DNA of 64,000 bases. Origin: an uncultured Oscillibacter sp. GTDB lineage: Bacteria > Bacillota > Clostridia > Oscillospirales > Oscillospiraceae. Location of the stretch: contig CAJUDW010000007.1 in the NCBI GenBank assembly GCA_910584995.1, positions 35,142-99,141 of the forward strand, read 5' to 3'. Below are positions 17,106 to 25,288 of this stretch, one piece after another (the first letter of the stretch is position 1; each line of letters starts with the position of its first letter). The translations under genes and the position numbers were made by a program. The notes below the pieces were generated by a model. The model had not been told where the DNA came from and searched no databases. It saw only the letters and a program-made list of their open reading frames with translations.

Positions 17106-17854
17106 AACCCGGCCTCCCCTTCCGGAGCGTTCAGCCAATACCTGCTCCATTGCTGCCGGGCCTGGGCGGCAAGGCTTCGGGCAAGAGGTACCCGGTCGCC
17201 GCTGTCCAGCAGGAGGAAACTCTTTTCCACAGCAGTGACATAGAAGAGGTTTACCACGAAGCTGGCGCCGCAGAGGAAGAACCTGGAATCTGCCAGCAGG
17301 GACGAGGCCTCCTCCTGGAAGGGGCACCGTACCGTTACGCTCTCCACCTGCTCCCCGCCGGACAGATGGTAGCGCACCGCCCGGCCCACCAGTTCCACAT
17401 ACAGGATGGAGTCCATCCGCAGAAGCCGCAGGCCGTCCCGGGTTTTGACCTTGACACAGGCGGCTTTCCGCTTTTCCAGCGTTTTCACGGCGCGATCCAG
17501 CACCGGATACAGCTGCGCCTGATCTGCCGGCTTCATCAGGTAGTAAAAGGCCCGGGCCTCGTAGGAGTCAACGGCGAATTCCGGGGAAATGGTCAGGTAG
17601 ATGATAAGGCCGTTGAGCCCCAGTTTCCGCAGTTTCACGCCCAGTTCAATGCCGGTCAGATCCGGCATTACCACATCCAGCAGATACAGATCGAACCCGC
17701 CGTTTTCCTCCGCAGCGTCCAGCAGTTCCCGCCCGGAGGAGAACACGGACAGCTTGACTGCCAGCTGGGGATGGAGCGTCGCGTACTCCTGGAGCAGTTT
17801 GCCTGCGGAGGCGCGCTGTGTGGCTTCATCGTCGCAGAGGGCGACTTTCAGCAT
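17102..17854 (-). CDS. LytTR-family response regulator
   Basis: 250-residue regulator: a CheY-like receiver (VALCDDEATQ at the start, phospho-acceptor Asp in FDLYLLDVVMPDLTGIELG, residues ~56-68) joined to a C-terminal LytTR DNA-binding domain (RDGLRLLRMDSILYVELVGRAVRYHL). ATG at 17854 (MLKVALCDDE) has GGGAGA 9 bases upstream; an upstream in-frame ATG at 17878 lacks this. Forms an operon with the AgrC-like kinase. LytTR regulators bind paired imperfect repeats upstream of targets; none could be assigned by eye. The structured 17.9-18.06 kb leader on the opposite strand starts just upstream. Confidence 0.88.
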   Translation of the reverse strand: MLKVALCDDEATQRASAGKLLQEYATLHPQLAVKLSVFSSGRELLDAAEENGGFDLYLLDVVMPDLTGIELGVKLRKLGLNGLIIYLTISPEFAVDSYEARAFYYLMKPADQAQLYPVLDRAVKTLEKRKAACVKVKTRDGLRLLRMDSILYVELVGRAVRYHLSGGEQVESVTVRCPFQEEASSLLADSRFFLCGASFVVNLFYVTAVEKSFLLLDSGDRVPLARSLAAQARQQWSRYWLNAPEGEAGL

Positions 17855-17954
17855 GTGGACACATCTCCCGTCATACAAATTACGCGCAAAAAGGGGCCGG
17901 ATTTGCGCAGAACCTCCTAAATAGAAGAAAGTTTGCTAAAATGACCATATCACG

Positions 17955-18037
17955 TTGACACCGGGGTGTCAAGTGATTCCGCAAGGAGTGCGGCCGGATG
18001 GGGCGCCCCATCCGCTGTTTCCGGATACTCCGGAAAC
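17955..18037 (+). ncRNA. Candidate structured RNA leader (four consecutive hairpins)
   Basis: Four back-to-back stems precede the small gene at 18072: TTGACACC/GGTGTCAA (17955-17972), CCGCA/TGCGG (17979-17993), a perfect 20-base palindrome CGGATGGGGCGCCCCATCCG (17995-18014), and GTTTCCGGA/TCCGGAAAC (18017-18037). A possible -10 TAAAAT lies at 17937-17942. Such density suggests a cis-regulatory leader or small RNA, but I match it to no known riboswitch class. Confidence 0.4.
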
Positions 18038-18071
18038 AACACCTCTTTTAAAAAATGAGGAGGGATGAGGG

Positions 18072-18302
18072 ATGGATGCCCGTGTACACAGAAGGAATCC
18101 GCAGACGGCGCCGGTTCTGCTGAAGCCCCGGACGGGCGGCAGCGTCTGGCCGGATCAATGGTGCCCCGCCTTCGCCCCCCGGGCAGAAGGGCTGGGGTGG
18201 ATGAAGGAGTGCTGGTTCTGCCGGTACGCCAATTTCCACCTCCGGGAACGGGTGGCCCTGGAAGTGGGGGTTTGCTGCTGGCCCAGTGCCCAAATCCCCT
18301 GA
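18072..18302 (+). CDS. Small cysteine-containing hypothetical protein
   Basis: 76 residues. ATG at 18072 is 7 bases after GAGGAGGG (18057-18064). The C-terminal third is the notable part: MKECWFCRYANFHLRE has a CxxC pair and is followed by a second Cys pair in EVGVCCWP, suggesting a small metal-binding or redox knuckle. The N-terminal half is basic and Pro-rich without clear features. It sits alone on this strand behind a hairpin-rich leader, with an oppositely oriented XRE regulator ending 4 bases past its stop. I do not recognise a named family. Coding status is supported by the ribosome site and the Cys pattern, not by proven homology. Confidence 0.55.
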   Translation: MDARVHRRNPQTAPVLLKPRTGGSVWPDQWCPAFAPRAEGLGWMKECWFCRYANFHLRERVALEVGVCCWPSAQIP

Positions 18303-18306
18303 GGCC

Positions 18307-18654
18307 CTATTCGCTAAGATGCACCTTCCGCAGGTTTTCCTTCAGTGTCCGGATGGTTTCCGTGATGATCCGCAGTTCCAGTTGGGAGCAGTCCGACAAG
18401 ATCTGTGCGGCCTCCTTTTCGAACACGGAGCCTGAGGCGGGAAGGCTGTCGCACAGCAGATCGTCTGTGGTGACCTCCAGCGCGTTGGCGATGTTGACCA
18501 AGGTAGGAAGGCTCAGTTTTGTGGCGCCTCGCTCAATGTGGGAGATGTTCGACGGTTCTTGATCAGAGATTTCCGCCAGCACCTGTTGCGTCATCCCCCG
18601 CGCCTTGCGCATACGGCGGATCCGGATGCCGATAGCTTGGTAATCGAGTCCCAT
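18307..18654 (-). CDS. XRE-family helix-turn-helix regulator
   Basis: 115 residues: a Cro/C1-type HTH in the first ~70 (IGIRIRRMRKARGMTQQVLA, then ISDQEPSNISHIERGATKL), followed by a short helical tail. ATG at 18654 (MGLDYQ) has AGAGGGAGAG just upstream; an in-frame ATG at 18672 is less well placed. It is divergent from the eight-gene envelope operon, and a 17-base dyad sits between them in the spacers of both promoters. It therefore probably represses itself and that operon (inference). Confidence 0.88.
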   Translation of the reverse strand: MGLDYQAIGIRIRRMRKARGMTQQVLAEISDQEPSNISHIERGATKLSLPTLVNIANALEVTTDDLLCDSLPASGSVFEKEAAQILSDCSQLELRIITETIRTLKENLRKVHLSE

Positions 18655-18705
18655 TTTTCTCTCCCTCTGCATTTGCTTTTTAGTTAATTTTTTTTGCTAA
18701 TATGA

Positions 18706-18734
18706 TTGTATATCCGATTCGGATATGATAAAAT
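18706..18734. promoter_or_regulatory. Overlapping divergent promoters with 17-base operator dyad
   Basis: ATATCCGA-T-TCGGATAT at 18710-18726 is a perfect dyad. On + it fills the spacer between TTGTAT (18706-18711) and TAAAAT (18729-18734), 17 bases apart; on - a TACAAT box with a poor -35 flanks it. This is a typical site for the adjacent XRE regulator. Confidence 0.55.
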
Positions 18735-18853
18735 GAGCCATATGACCAAAAAGGATATAGAATAACATTTTCCCCCTGGAAAGGAAGAAAAGAGGGGGGA
18801 CTTCCTGGAAGTTCCAAATTTCCGGAGGGCGGATAGAAGGGGGTGCTCCATGT

Positions 18854-19552
18854 ATGGGGATGAACGAGGTACTGCGGCAGGAGAAAAAATATTTTATCAC
18901 GGCCGCAGAGGCTCCTGTCCTCTGTAGCCGCCTGGGCCGCGTCATGATGGAAGATCCACACAACGGCCCTCAAGGCTATTCTATCCGCTCGCTGTATTTT
19001 GATTCCCTGAACGACCGGGATTACTGGGGCAAGATGGACGGCATGGAACTGCGGCGGAAGGTCCGCCTCCGGTGCTACAGCCCCGAGGCAGGCTTCGCCA
19101 TGCTGGAGATGAAGCAGAAGGAGGGGGCCAGCCAGAAAAAACGGTCCCTGCGGCTGGAGCGGGCGGACGCAGAACGGCTGGCCCGGGGGGATCTCCTGCC
19201 GCTGCTGCAATACCCGGATCCCTTCGCCGCCGAGTGCTACGGCCTGATGCGGCGCCTGTGCTACCAGCCCAAGGCTATTGTGGAATACCGCCGCAGGGCC
19301 TTTATCGCCAGGGAGAACCGGATCCGGATTACCCTGGACAGCCAGATCACTGCCACGGAGGCCGGATGGGACCTCTTTTCCCCGTCCCTGCCCCAATATC
19401 CGGTACTGGATCCCTTCCATGTAATCCTGGAGGTGAAGTACAACGGCTTCCTTCTCAGCTATATCAAAGAGGCGGTCAGCCAGGCGGATCGCTCTGAACT
19501 GTCCCAAAGCAAATACTGCATGGCGCGAAGCGCCGGGCTGCACTACAGTTGA
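18854..19552 (+). CDS. VTC-domain (polyphosphate polymerase-like) protein
   Basis: 232 residues matching the VTC/polyphosphate-polymerase tunnel domain. Features seen: EKKYFIT near the N-terminus, YSIRSLYFDSLNDRDYW, basic strand RRKVRLRCY, EMKQKEG with an acidic metal ligand, then KAIVEYRRRAF and HVILEVKYNGF (a catalytic-type Glu on the last strands), ending QSKYC. In yeast VTC this fold makes polyphosphate from ATP; bacterial free-standing copies are typically next to DUF4956 and CotH genes, as here. First gene of an eight-gene operon; the next starts 18 bases after the stop. The start is 18854 (GAAGGGGG upstream); ATG 18860 is possible. Activity is unproven for such bacterial members. Confidence 0.85.
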   Translation: MGMNEVLRQEKKYFITAAEAPVLCSRLGRVMMEDPHNGPQGYSIRSLYFDSLNDRDYWGKMDGMELRRKVRLRCYSPEAGFAMLEMKQKEGASQKKRSLRLERADAERLARGDLLPLLQYPDPFAAECYGLMRRLCYQPKAIVEYRRRAFIARENRIRITLDSQITATEAGWDLFSPSLPQYPVLDPFHVILEVKYNGFLLSYIKEAVSQADRSELSQSKYCMARSAGLHYS

Positions 19553-19570
19553 CACAAGCGAGGTAATCCC

Positions 19571-20263
19571 ATGAAAGGACCTATGAAACAGGCGCTGCTG
19601 GAGATGTTCGGAACCACCTCCAACGACCTCTCCCCCCAGGCAATTCTCGCCCGCCTGGCGGCGGCTTCTATCATAGCCGGCTTCATTTTCCTGTCCTACC
19701 GGCTCTCCCACGAGGGCAGCATTTACAGCAAGAAATTCAACGTCTCCTTGGTGATGCTGACCGTGATCACAACCACTGTCATGATTGTCATCGGCAACAA
19801 CCTGGCCATGTCCCTGGGTATGGTGGGCGCCCTCTCCATCGTGCGGTTCCGCACGGCGGTGAAGGACACCCGGGATACGGTTTACATATTCTGGACCATT
19901 GTGGTGGGCATCTGCTGCGGTGCGGGGGACTATGTGACGGCAGGGTCCGGCAGCGCGTTTGTGTTTGTGCTGATGCTGCTCTTCGGCAGGATCCGAAACG
20001 ACAACCGGATGCTGCTGATCATCCGGGCCGCCCGCATGAGCGAGGAGCAGATTGAAGCAGTGGTGTTCCGGTATTTTTCCCGGAAGGCCATCCTCCGGGT
20101 GAAGAACACCACGGAGAACAGCGTGGAGTTTATTTATGAATTGAGCCGGAAACTCCTGGAGAAAAAGAAGGGGGCCGGCAAACAGATTACCGATGAGATT
20201 TATGCCGTCAGCGGCATTGAATACGTGAATATCGTCATGCAGAACGACGAAATCGGCAGCTGA
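19571..20263 (+). CDS. DUF4956 membrane protein
   Basis: 230 residues. Membrane segments lie at about residues 30-48, 57-75, 77-90, 100-115 and 120-137, followed by a ~90-residue cytoplasmic domain with charged helices (RKLLEKKKGAGK). The short motif MVGALSIVRFRTAVKDTRD between helices is the hallmark of DUF4956. The family has no established activity but is repeatedly found beside VTC-type polymerases. Its ribosome site GAGGTAATCCC precedes an ATG 18 bases after the VTC gene. Likely membrane partner of the VTC protein, perhaps exporting or anchoring its product (inference). Confidence 0.85.
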   Translation: MKGPMKQALLEMFGTTSNDLSPQAILARLAAASIIAGFIFLSYRLSHEGSIYSKKFNVSLVMLTVITTTVMIVIGNNLAMSLGMVGALSIVRFRTAVKDTRDTVYIFWTIVVGICCGAGDYVTAGSGSAFVFVLMLLFGRIRNDNRMLLIIRAARMSEEQIEAVVFRYFSRKAILRVKNTTENSVEFIYELSRKLLEKKKGAGKQITDEIYAVSGIEYVNIVMQNDEIGS

Positions 20264-20309
20264 CTCCGCCAGAACATGTGGGAACCGCCGGAGGAAGGGG
20301 AGGCGAAGG

Positions 20310-21794
20310 ATGAAATACAGGCTTCTTGGTCTGGGGATGGCCGCCCTTATGCTGGTTTTGGTGGCGGCCGCCGCCCTTCTGGAGCGGTCGGAGCCGGTGG
20401 ATTACGGGCGCGTCCACCAGCACCTGACAGCCCGGCGGGACACCGGCTGCGGCTGCGGCGGATCCCAGCTTTGCTCTCATCTGCCCCTGGTGATCATCGA
20501 CACCGGAGGCCAGGAGATCCCGGGCCAGATTATGGAAGACCAGCGGGATCGGTTCGGCCAGCCCGTTTATACCAAGGCGCCGGACGGGGAATCTACCATC
20601 CTGGCCCAAATCAAGGTCATTGATAACCAGGACGCCAACAACCACCCGGGAGACGAACCGGCCTATAGCGCCTCCTGCCGCTTCCGGGTCCGGGGGAATT
20701 CCTCCCGCAGCTTTCCCAAGCAGCCCTATTTGGTGCAGCTGGTGGATGAAGAGGGGGAGAACCGGGATCTGCCCTTGCTGGGCATGGGGGCCCACCACGA
20801 GTGGGCGCTTCATGGCCCCAGCCTGGATAAGTCCCTGGTGCGCAACTATATGTGGTACAACATTGCCGGGGAGATCATGGAATACGCCCCCAATTGCCGC
20901 TACTGCGAGGTGGTTTTGAACGGGGAATACCAGGGGATTTACCTGCTGGCGGAGACCATTACTGCCGGGGAAGGCTGCCGCCTGAACCTGCGGATGAATA
21001 TTAAGAACGCCCAGGCCTCCGGCTATCTGATCCGCTGCGACCGGCCGGTGGAAGAGGATCTGGAGACCCTCCGGGATATCCATGTGTACAGCGAACGCAC
21101 CAACGAGAACAAGCATGATTTCGCCATCCGCTACCCAGGGAAAAATATCCTGACGCCGGAACTGGCAAAGGACATTGAACTGGATTATTCCGCCTTTGAG
21201 AAGGCGCTGTACTCCTTTGACTACAATTCGCCGGAGTACGGATACAGGAAATGGATTGATACAGGCAATTTCGTGGACTACTACCTCCTCAACGAATTCA
21301 CCAGGAATGTGGACGCAGGGCGGTATTCCACGTATCTATACAAGGAACTGGGCCAGCCTTTCCGCCTCTGCGTGTGGGATTTCAACAACTCCTGCGACAA
21401 CTACCGGGAGGGGGAGACCGCCCCGGAGAGTTTTACCGTACAGGAGTGGAACTGGTTCCTCCAGCTGTTTATGGATCAGGACTTTGTGGAGCAGGTAATC
21501 CGGCGGTATGGGGAACTGCGGGGCACTTACCTCAGCGACGCATATATGGTGGGCTATATCCGGGATACCCTGGATTATCTGGGGCCCGCCGTGGAACGGA
21601 ACAACGAGAGGTGGCCGGTGGATATGCCCGGCGAACACCATTTGGAGCCGGAGGGGCGCAATCCGGACACCTTTGAGGAGGCGGTCGCGGATCTCCAAAC
21701 CTGGCTTTTGGCAAGGGGAGAGTGGGTGGACGAGAGCATCCATGCCCTGCGGCAGTACGCGCACCCTTCCCGGCATAAGCAGTACCAGCATTAG
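20310..21794 (+). CDS. CotH kinase family protein
   Basis: 494 residues: one N-terminal membrane anchor (residues ~5-25), a short Cys-rich stretch (CGCGGSQLC), then a CotH domain. Recognisable CotH words are FRVRGNSSRSFPKQPY, the WALHGPSLDKSLVRNYM segment, GEYQGIYLLAETI, and the distal metal/catalytic region RLCVWDFNNSCDNY. B. subtilis CotH phosphorylates spore-coat proteins; other members carry out other ATP-dependent protein modifications. Here the anchor places the domain outside the cell, where ATP is scarce, so a polyphosphate or other donor from the VTC/DUF4956 neighbours is a conceivable source. That idea is speculation. Confidence 0.87.
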   Translation: MKYRLLGLGMAALMLVLVAAAALLERSEPVDYGRVHQHLTARRDTGCGCGGSQLCSHLPLVIIDTGGQEIPGQIMEDQRDRFGQPVYTKAPDGESTILAQIKVIDNQDANNHPGDEPAYSASCRFRVRGNSSRSFPKQPYLVQLVDEEGENRDLPLLGMGAHHEWALHGPSLDKSLVRNYMWYNIAGEIMEYAPNCRYCEVVLNGEYQGIYLLAETITAGEGCRLNLRMNIKNAQASGYLIRCDRPVEEDLETLRDIHVYSERTNENKHDFAIRYPGKNILTPELAKDIELDYSAFEKALYSFDYNSPEYGYRKWIDTGNFVDYYLLNEFTRNVDAGRYSTYLYKELGQPFRLCVWDFNNSCDNYREGETAPESFTVQEWNWFLQLFMDQDFVEQVIRRYGELRGTYLSDAYMVGYIRDTLDYLGPAVERNNERWPVDMPGEHHLEPEGRNPDTFEEAVADLQTWLLARGEWVDESIHALRQYAHPSRHKQYQH

Positions 21795-21871
21795 GACCTG
21801 TTTTCCGGCCGGATGGCCAAAGGGCGGCGTTCCGCCGGTTTGGAAGCAGTCTCCGGGGAAGGGAGCCCTAT

Positions 21872-24133
21872 TTGAAACGATTTATCATCGCAGCCTGCGC
21901 CGCCGTGGCGCTGGGATTTCTGGCGTATACGGCCTACTATCAGTTCGGCGTCTATTTGGATCTGCGTCCGGACGTGCCGGTGGAATCCTTCATGACCGTG
22001 GAAGGGAAGACCATTTATATGGAGAAGGACGGCGTACGGACTCCTTTTGAGATCCGGGGTGTGGACCTGGGCGCGGGCGTTCCCGGTCACTGGGCCACCG
22101 ACTATGCCGTTGACAAGGAGACCTACCTCCGCTGGTTCCGGCAGATCCAGGAACTGGGGGCCAATACCATCCGGGTCTATATCACCCTTCATGACGATTT
22201 TTACAACGCCTTTTATGAATACAACAAGGACCGGGAGGAGCCTCTTTATCTGATCCACGGCGTTTGGATCAACGACTACATGTTTTTCTCCCACCGGGAC
22301 GCCTATGACGAGGACCTGTTGGATGCCCTGCTGAAGGACTGCCGGACCGTTGTGGACGTTATCCACGGGCAGCGGACGCTGTCACTGGGCCGGGGCACCG
22401 GATCCGGCAGTTACCGGAAGGACATCTCTCCCTGGGTAATCGGCTATATCATCGGCGTGGAGTGGGAGAGCAGTCTGGTGGCCTATACCAACCAGAAGAG
22501 CGAGCAACTGCGCGCCTATGAGGGGGAGTACCTGTATACGTCGCCGGAGGCCTCCGCCTTTGAGGCCATGCTCTGCCAGGCGGGGGACAGCATAATTGCC
22601 CACGAGTCCAGGCGGTATAAGCAGCAGCGCCTGGTGGCTTTCTCCAACTGGCCTACCACCGACCCCTTCGTCTACCCGGTAGCGGTTATCTCCCACCGGA
22701 ACAAGGTGGCGTGCGTCAATACAGAGCACATCAAAGGTACGGACGCCTTTTCCTCCGGGATGTTCGCTTCCTACCACATCTACCCCTACTTTCCGGATTA
22801 TCTGGAGATTATGGCGGAGGCGGGCCAGTATTCCCAGGAGGAGATCGACAGCCGGATAGGCGAGGTTATCCGGGCAACCCTGGAGTACCGGAGTTCCCTC
22901 ATGGACGCCCCGGCCATTGAGGATTATATATACGACAGCGACTATTACGACCGCCAGGGGCGGTACAACACCTATCTGGCCTATCTCCGGGCCATCAACC
23001 GCTACCACAGTATGCCGGTGGTGATCTCCGAGTACGGCGTGACCACCGGGCGGGGCATGGCCCAGCAGGATGTGAATACCGGCCGCAACCAGGGCCATAT
23101 GACGGAACAGGAGCAGGGAAAGGCCGTGGTGGAGTGCTACCAGGATATTATGGACGCAGGCTGCGCGGGATCCTGCCTGTTTATCTGGCAGGACGAGTGG
23201 TTCAAGCGGACCTGGAACACTATGCACGCAGTGGACTTGAACAGCACCGCCTATTGGAGCGATTACCAGACCAACGAGCAGTTTTTCGGCCTGCTGACCT
23301 TTGAACCGGGGAAAGAGGAGAGCGTTTGCTGTGTGGACGGCGACCCATCCGAGTGGACGCCGGAGGATTTGGTCCTCTCCCGGGAGGATCTGGAACTCTC
23401 TATGAAATACGACGAGAAGTTCCTCTATTTCCTGGTGAAAAAGCCCGGGTTCCAATGGGAGGAGGATACGCTGTACATCCCCATTGACACCACGCCAAAG
23501 TCCGGCAGCACCTACTGCCAGGAATACGGCGTCAGCTTTGAGCGGGCCAGTGACTTTTTGATTGTCCTGCACGGGCGGGAGGACAGCCGTGTCCTGGTGC
23601 AGCAGCGGTACGAGGCGCTGCTGTCCACCTACTCCAAGGTGTACTACTTGTACGATGCCTATATCACCCCGCCGGAGGCGGATTCCCCCCATTTTCAGCG
23701 GATTTACCTGCCGCTGACCCTGGGCGGGCTGCTGCCGCTTCCCGGCACCAAGGAGGTTACCGGCACCAAGTATGAGACCGGGCTCCTGCGCTATGGGATC
23801 GCCGATCCGGCATCGGAGGCGTTTGATTCCTTAGCGGACTTCTGCTTTGGCGGGGACTGGGCGGAGATCCGGCTGCCTTGGCAGCTGCTGAATTTCTCCG
23901 ACCCGTCAAACATGCTGGTTCACGACGATTATTATGAACACTACGGCATTGAAAACCTCCGGATCAACCGGCTCTACGCTGGGGCCGGAACCGGGCGGGA
24001 GGGCCGCATCCGGATGGAGTCCGTCCCCCTCCAGGGTTGGGGGCGGCGTCCGGAATCCCATGAGCGGCTGAAGCAGTCATATTATATTTTGCAGGAATAT
24101 TGGGCCTCGCTGGATCAGATGGATCCGGCGTAA
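21872..24133 (+). CDS. Membrane-anchored glycoside-hydrolase-like protein
   Basis: 753 residues with an uncleaved N-terminal anchor (FIIAACAAVALGFLAYTAYY). The segment from about residue 45 looks like a TIM-barrel glycosidase of the cellulase/GH2 type: FEIRGVDLGAGVPG, LGANTIRVYITLHDDFY, VIGYIIGVEWES (possible acid/base Glu), and PVVISEYGVTTGRG (possible nucleophile Glu). The last ~250 residues (from CCVDGDPSEWTPEDLV) look beta-rich, carbohydrate-binding-like. No exact family can be named. The start codon is TTG with AAGGGA 7 bases upstream. Extracytoplasmic, within the operon ahead of a polysaccharide-synthase-like GT2, it may trim or remodel that polymer. Confidence 0.7.
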   Translation: MKRFIIAACAAVALGFLAYTAYYQFGVYLDLRPDVPVESFMTVEGKTIYMEKDGVRTPFEIRGVDLGAGVPGHWATDYAVDKETYLRWFRQIQELGANTIRVYITLHDDFYNAFYEYNKDREEPLYLIHGVWINDYMFFSHRDAYDEDLLDALLKDCRTVVDVIHGQRTLSLGRGTGSGSYRKDISPWVIGYIIGVEWESSLVAYTNQKSEQLRAYEGEYLYTSPEASAFEAMLCQAGDSIIAHESRRYKQQRLVAFSNWPTTDPFVYPVAVISHRNKVACVNTEHIKGTDAFSSGMFASYHIYPYFPDYLEIMAEAGQYSQEEIDSRIGEVIRATLEYRSSLMDAPAIEDYIYDSDYYDRQGRYNTYLAYLRAINRYHSMPVVISEYGVTTGRGMAQQDVNTGRNQGHMTEQEQGKAVVECYQDIMDAGCAGSCLFIWQDEWFKRTWNTMHAVDLNSTAYWSDYQTNEQFFGLLTFEPGKEESVCCVDGDPSEWTPEDLVLSREDLELSMKYDEKFLYFLVKKPGFQWEEDTLYIPIDTTPKSGSTYCQEYGVSFERASDFLIVLHGREDSRVLVQQRYEALLSTYSKVYYLYDAYITPPEADSPHFQRIYLPLTLGGLLPLPGTKEVTGTKYETGLLRYGIADPASEAFDSLADFCFGGDWAEIRLPWQLLNFSDPSNMLVHDDYYEHYGIENLRINRLYAGAGTGREGRIRMESVPLQGWGRRPESHERLKQSYYILQEYWASLDQMDPA

Positions 24134-24172
24134 TCCCGGAAAAATCCGGATCCTGGAAAGAGGGGAAGAGAC

Positions 24173-25288
24173 GTGGGAAGCGAAATGCTTTTATACGGAT
24201 ACGGCTTGGTCTGTATGAGTATGCTGGCGTTCAATATTGTGTACCTGTTCGGGCTGAAGAAAAAGAATACCCGCCTGGAAAAGAGCCAGGATCGGTTCGC
24301 AGCCAAGGTGAACTGTCAGCTGGAGCGGATACAAAACGGCCAGCCGGTGGAAAACAGGCACATGTCCTACCTCCGGCGGCGTCTCACCCATGTGGGGAAT
24401 CTGATTGCCTTTGACAAGCTGCTGACGGAGCGGCTGGAGGGGAAGCACAACGCGGCCGCGTCAGAATACCTCCGGCAGATCCAGCCGTTGATTTTGTATC
24501 TGGCAGTGGTCTACCGGGACCGCAGCGACATGCAGGCCGCCTTCTACTGCTACTTCCTCTCCAAACACCGGGAGAAGCGGCATATGGCGGTGGATACGGT
24601 CCAGGACATCCTGGTTGGGTTTATGGATAAGGAGAGCCTCTACTGCCGGGTGAACGCCCTTCAGGCCCTTTACCGCTTTGGCGACCCGGAGCACATTGCG
24701 GCGGCGGTCTCCCTGCTGGATCAAAAGGGCCGCTTTTTCCACGAAAAACTCCTGACCGACGGCCTTCTGACCTTTACCGGCGACCACGGGCGGTTGATTG
24801 CCCTCCTGCTGGAGCAGTTCGACGGGTTTTCCAACCTGACCAAGCTGGCAATCCTGAATTATATCCGGTTCCAGTCCGGGGATTACTGCCCCTGGATGAT
24901 GGGGATTCTGGAGGACAGCGGATCGGACAAGGAACTGCGCCTGGCGGCGGTCCGGTATTTCGGGCGGTATATCTATGAACCCGCCAAGCCGGCGCTGATT
25001 GCCCTGACTGTGGATAAGGATCCCCTCCGCTGGGAATATGCCTCCGTGGCTGCCTCCTCCCTGGCGGGATACAAGGGGGACGACGTGGTGGATGCGCTGA
25101 TGGCGGCAGTGTACAGTTCCAACTGGTACGTCCGGGGCAACGCGGCGGCCAGCTTGGACGCCCATCACCTGAGTTACGCGGATCTTGCCGAGATTATGGG
25201 CGGCAACGACCGCTATGTGCGGGAGATGATGATGTACTATCTGGAACTCCGCAGCATCACCCAGGAAAGCCGGGAGGCCACCTCATGA
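24173..25288 (+). CDS. HEAT-repeat membrane-anchored protein
   Basis: 371 residues: an N-terminal membrane helix (LLYGYGLVCMSMLAFNIVYLFGL), then a cytoplasmic-type alpha-solenoid of HEAT-like repeats, each roughly 30-35 residues (examples: VNALQALYRFGDPEHIAAAVSL, LRLAAVRYFGRYIYEPAKPAL, WEYASVAASSLAGYKGDDVV). The start is GTG at 24173 behind AGGGGAAGAG. Its stop overlaps the GT2 start by 4 bases, so it is coupled to the glycosyltransferase, for which it may be a scaffold or activator. No catalytic motif is seen. Confidence 0.78.
   Translation: MGSEMLLYGYGLVCMSMLAFNIVYLFGLKKKNTRLEKSQDRFAAKVNCQLERIQNGQPVENRHMSYLRRRLTHVGNLIAFDKLLTERLEGKHNAAASEYLRQIQPLILYLAVVYRDRSDMQAAFYCYFLSKHREKRHMAVDTVQDILVGFMDKESLYCRVNALQALYRFGDPEHIAAAVSLLDQKGRFFHEKLLTDGLLTFTGDHGRLIALLLEQFDGFSNLTKLAILNYIRFQSGDYCPWMMGILEDSGSDKELRLAAVRYFGRYIYEPAKPALIALTVDKDPLRWEYASVAASSLAGYKGDDVVDALMAAVYSSNWYVRGNAAASLDAHHLSYADLAEIMGGNDRYVREMMMYYLELRSITQESREATS

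Noticed and set aside
17105..17327. N-terminal extension of the histidine kinase
   Set aside because: The 74 extra codons overlap the response-regulator gene in another frame and lack membrane character; the ATGA overlap start at 17105 is normal.
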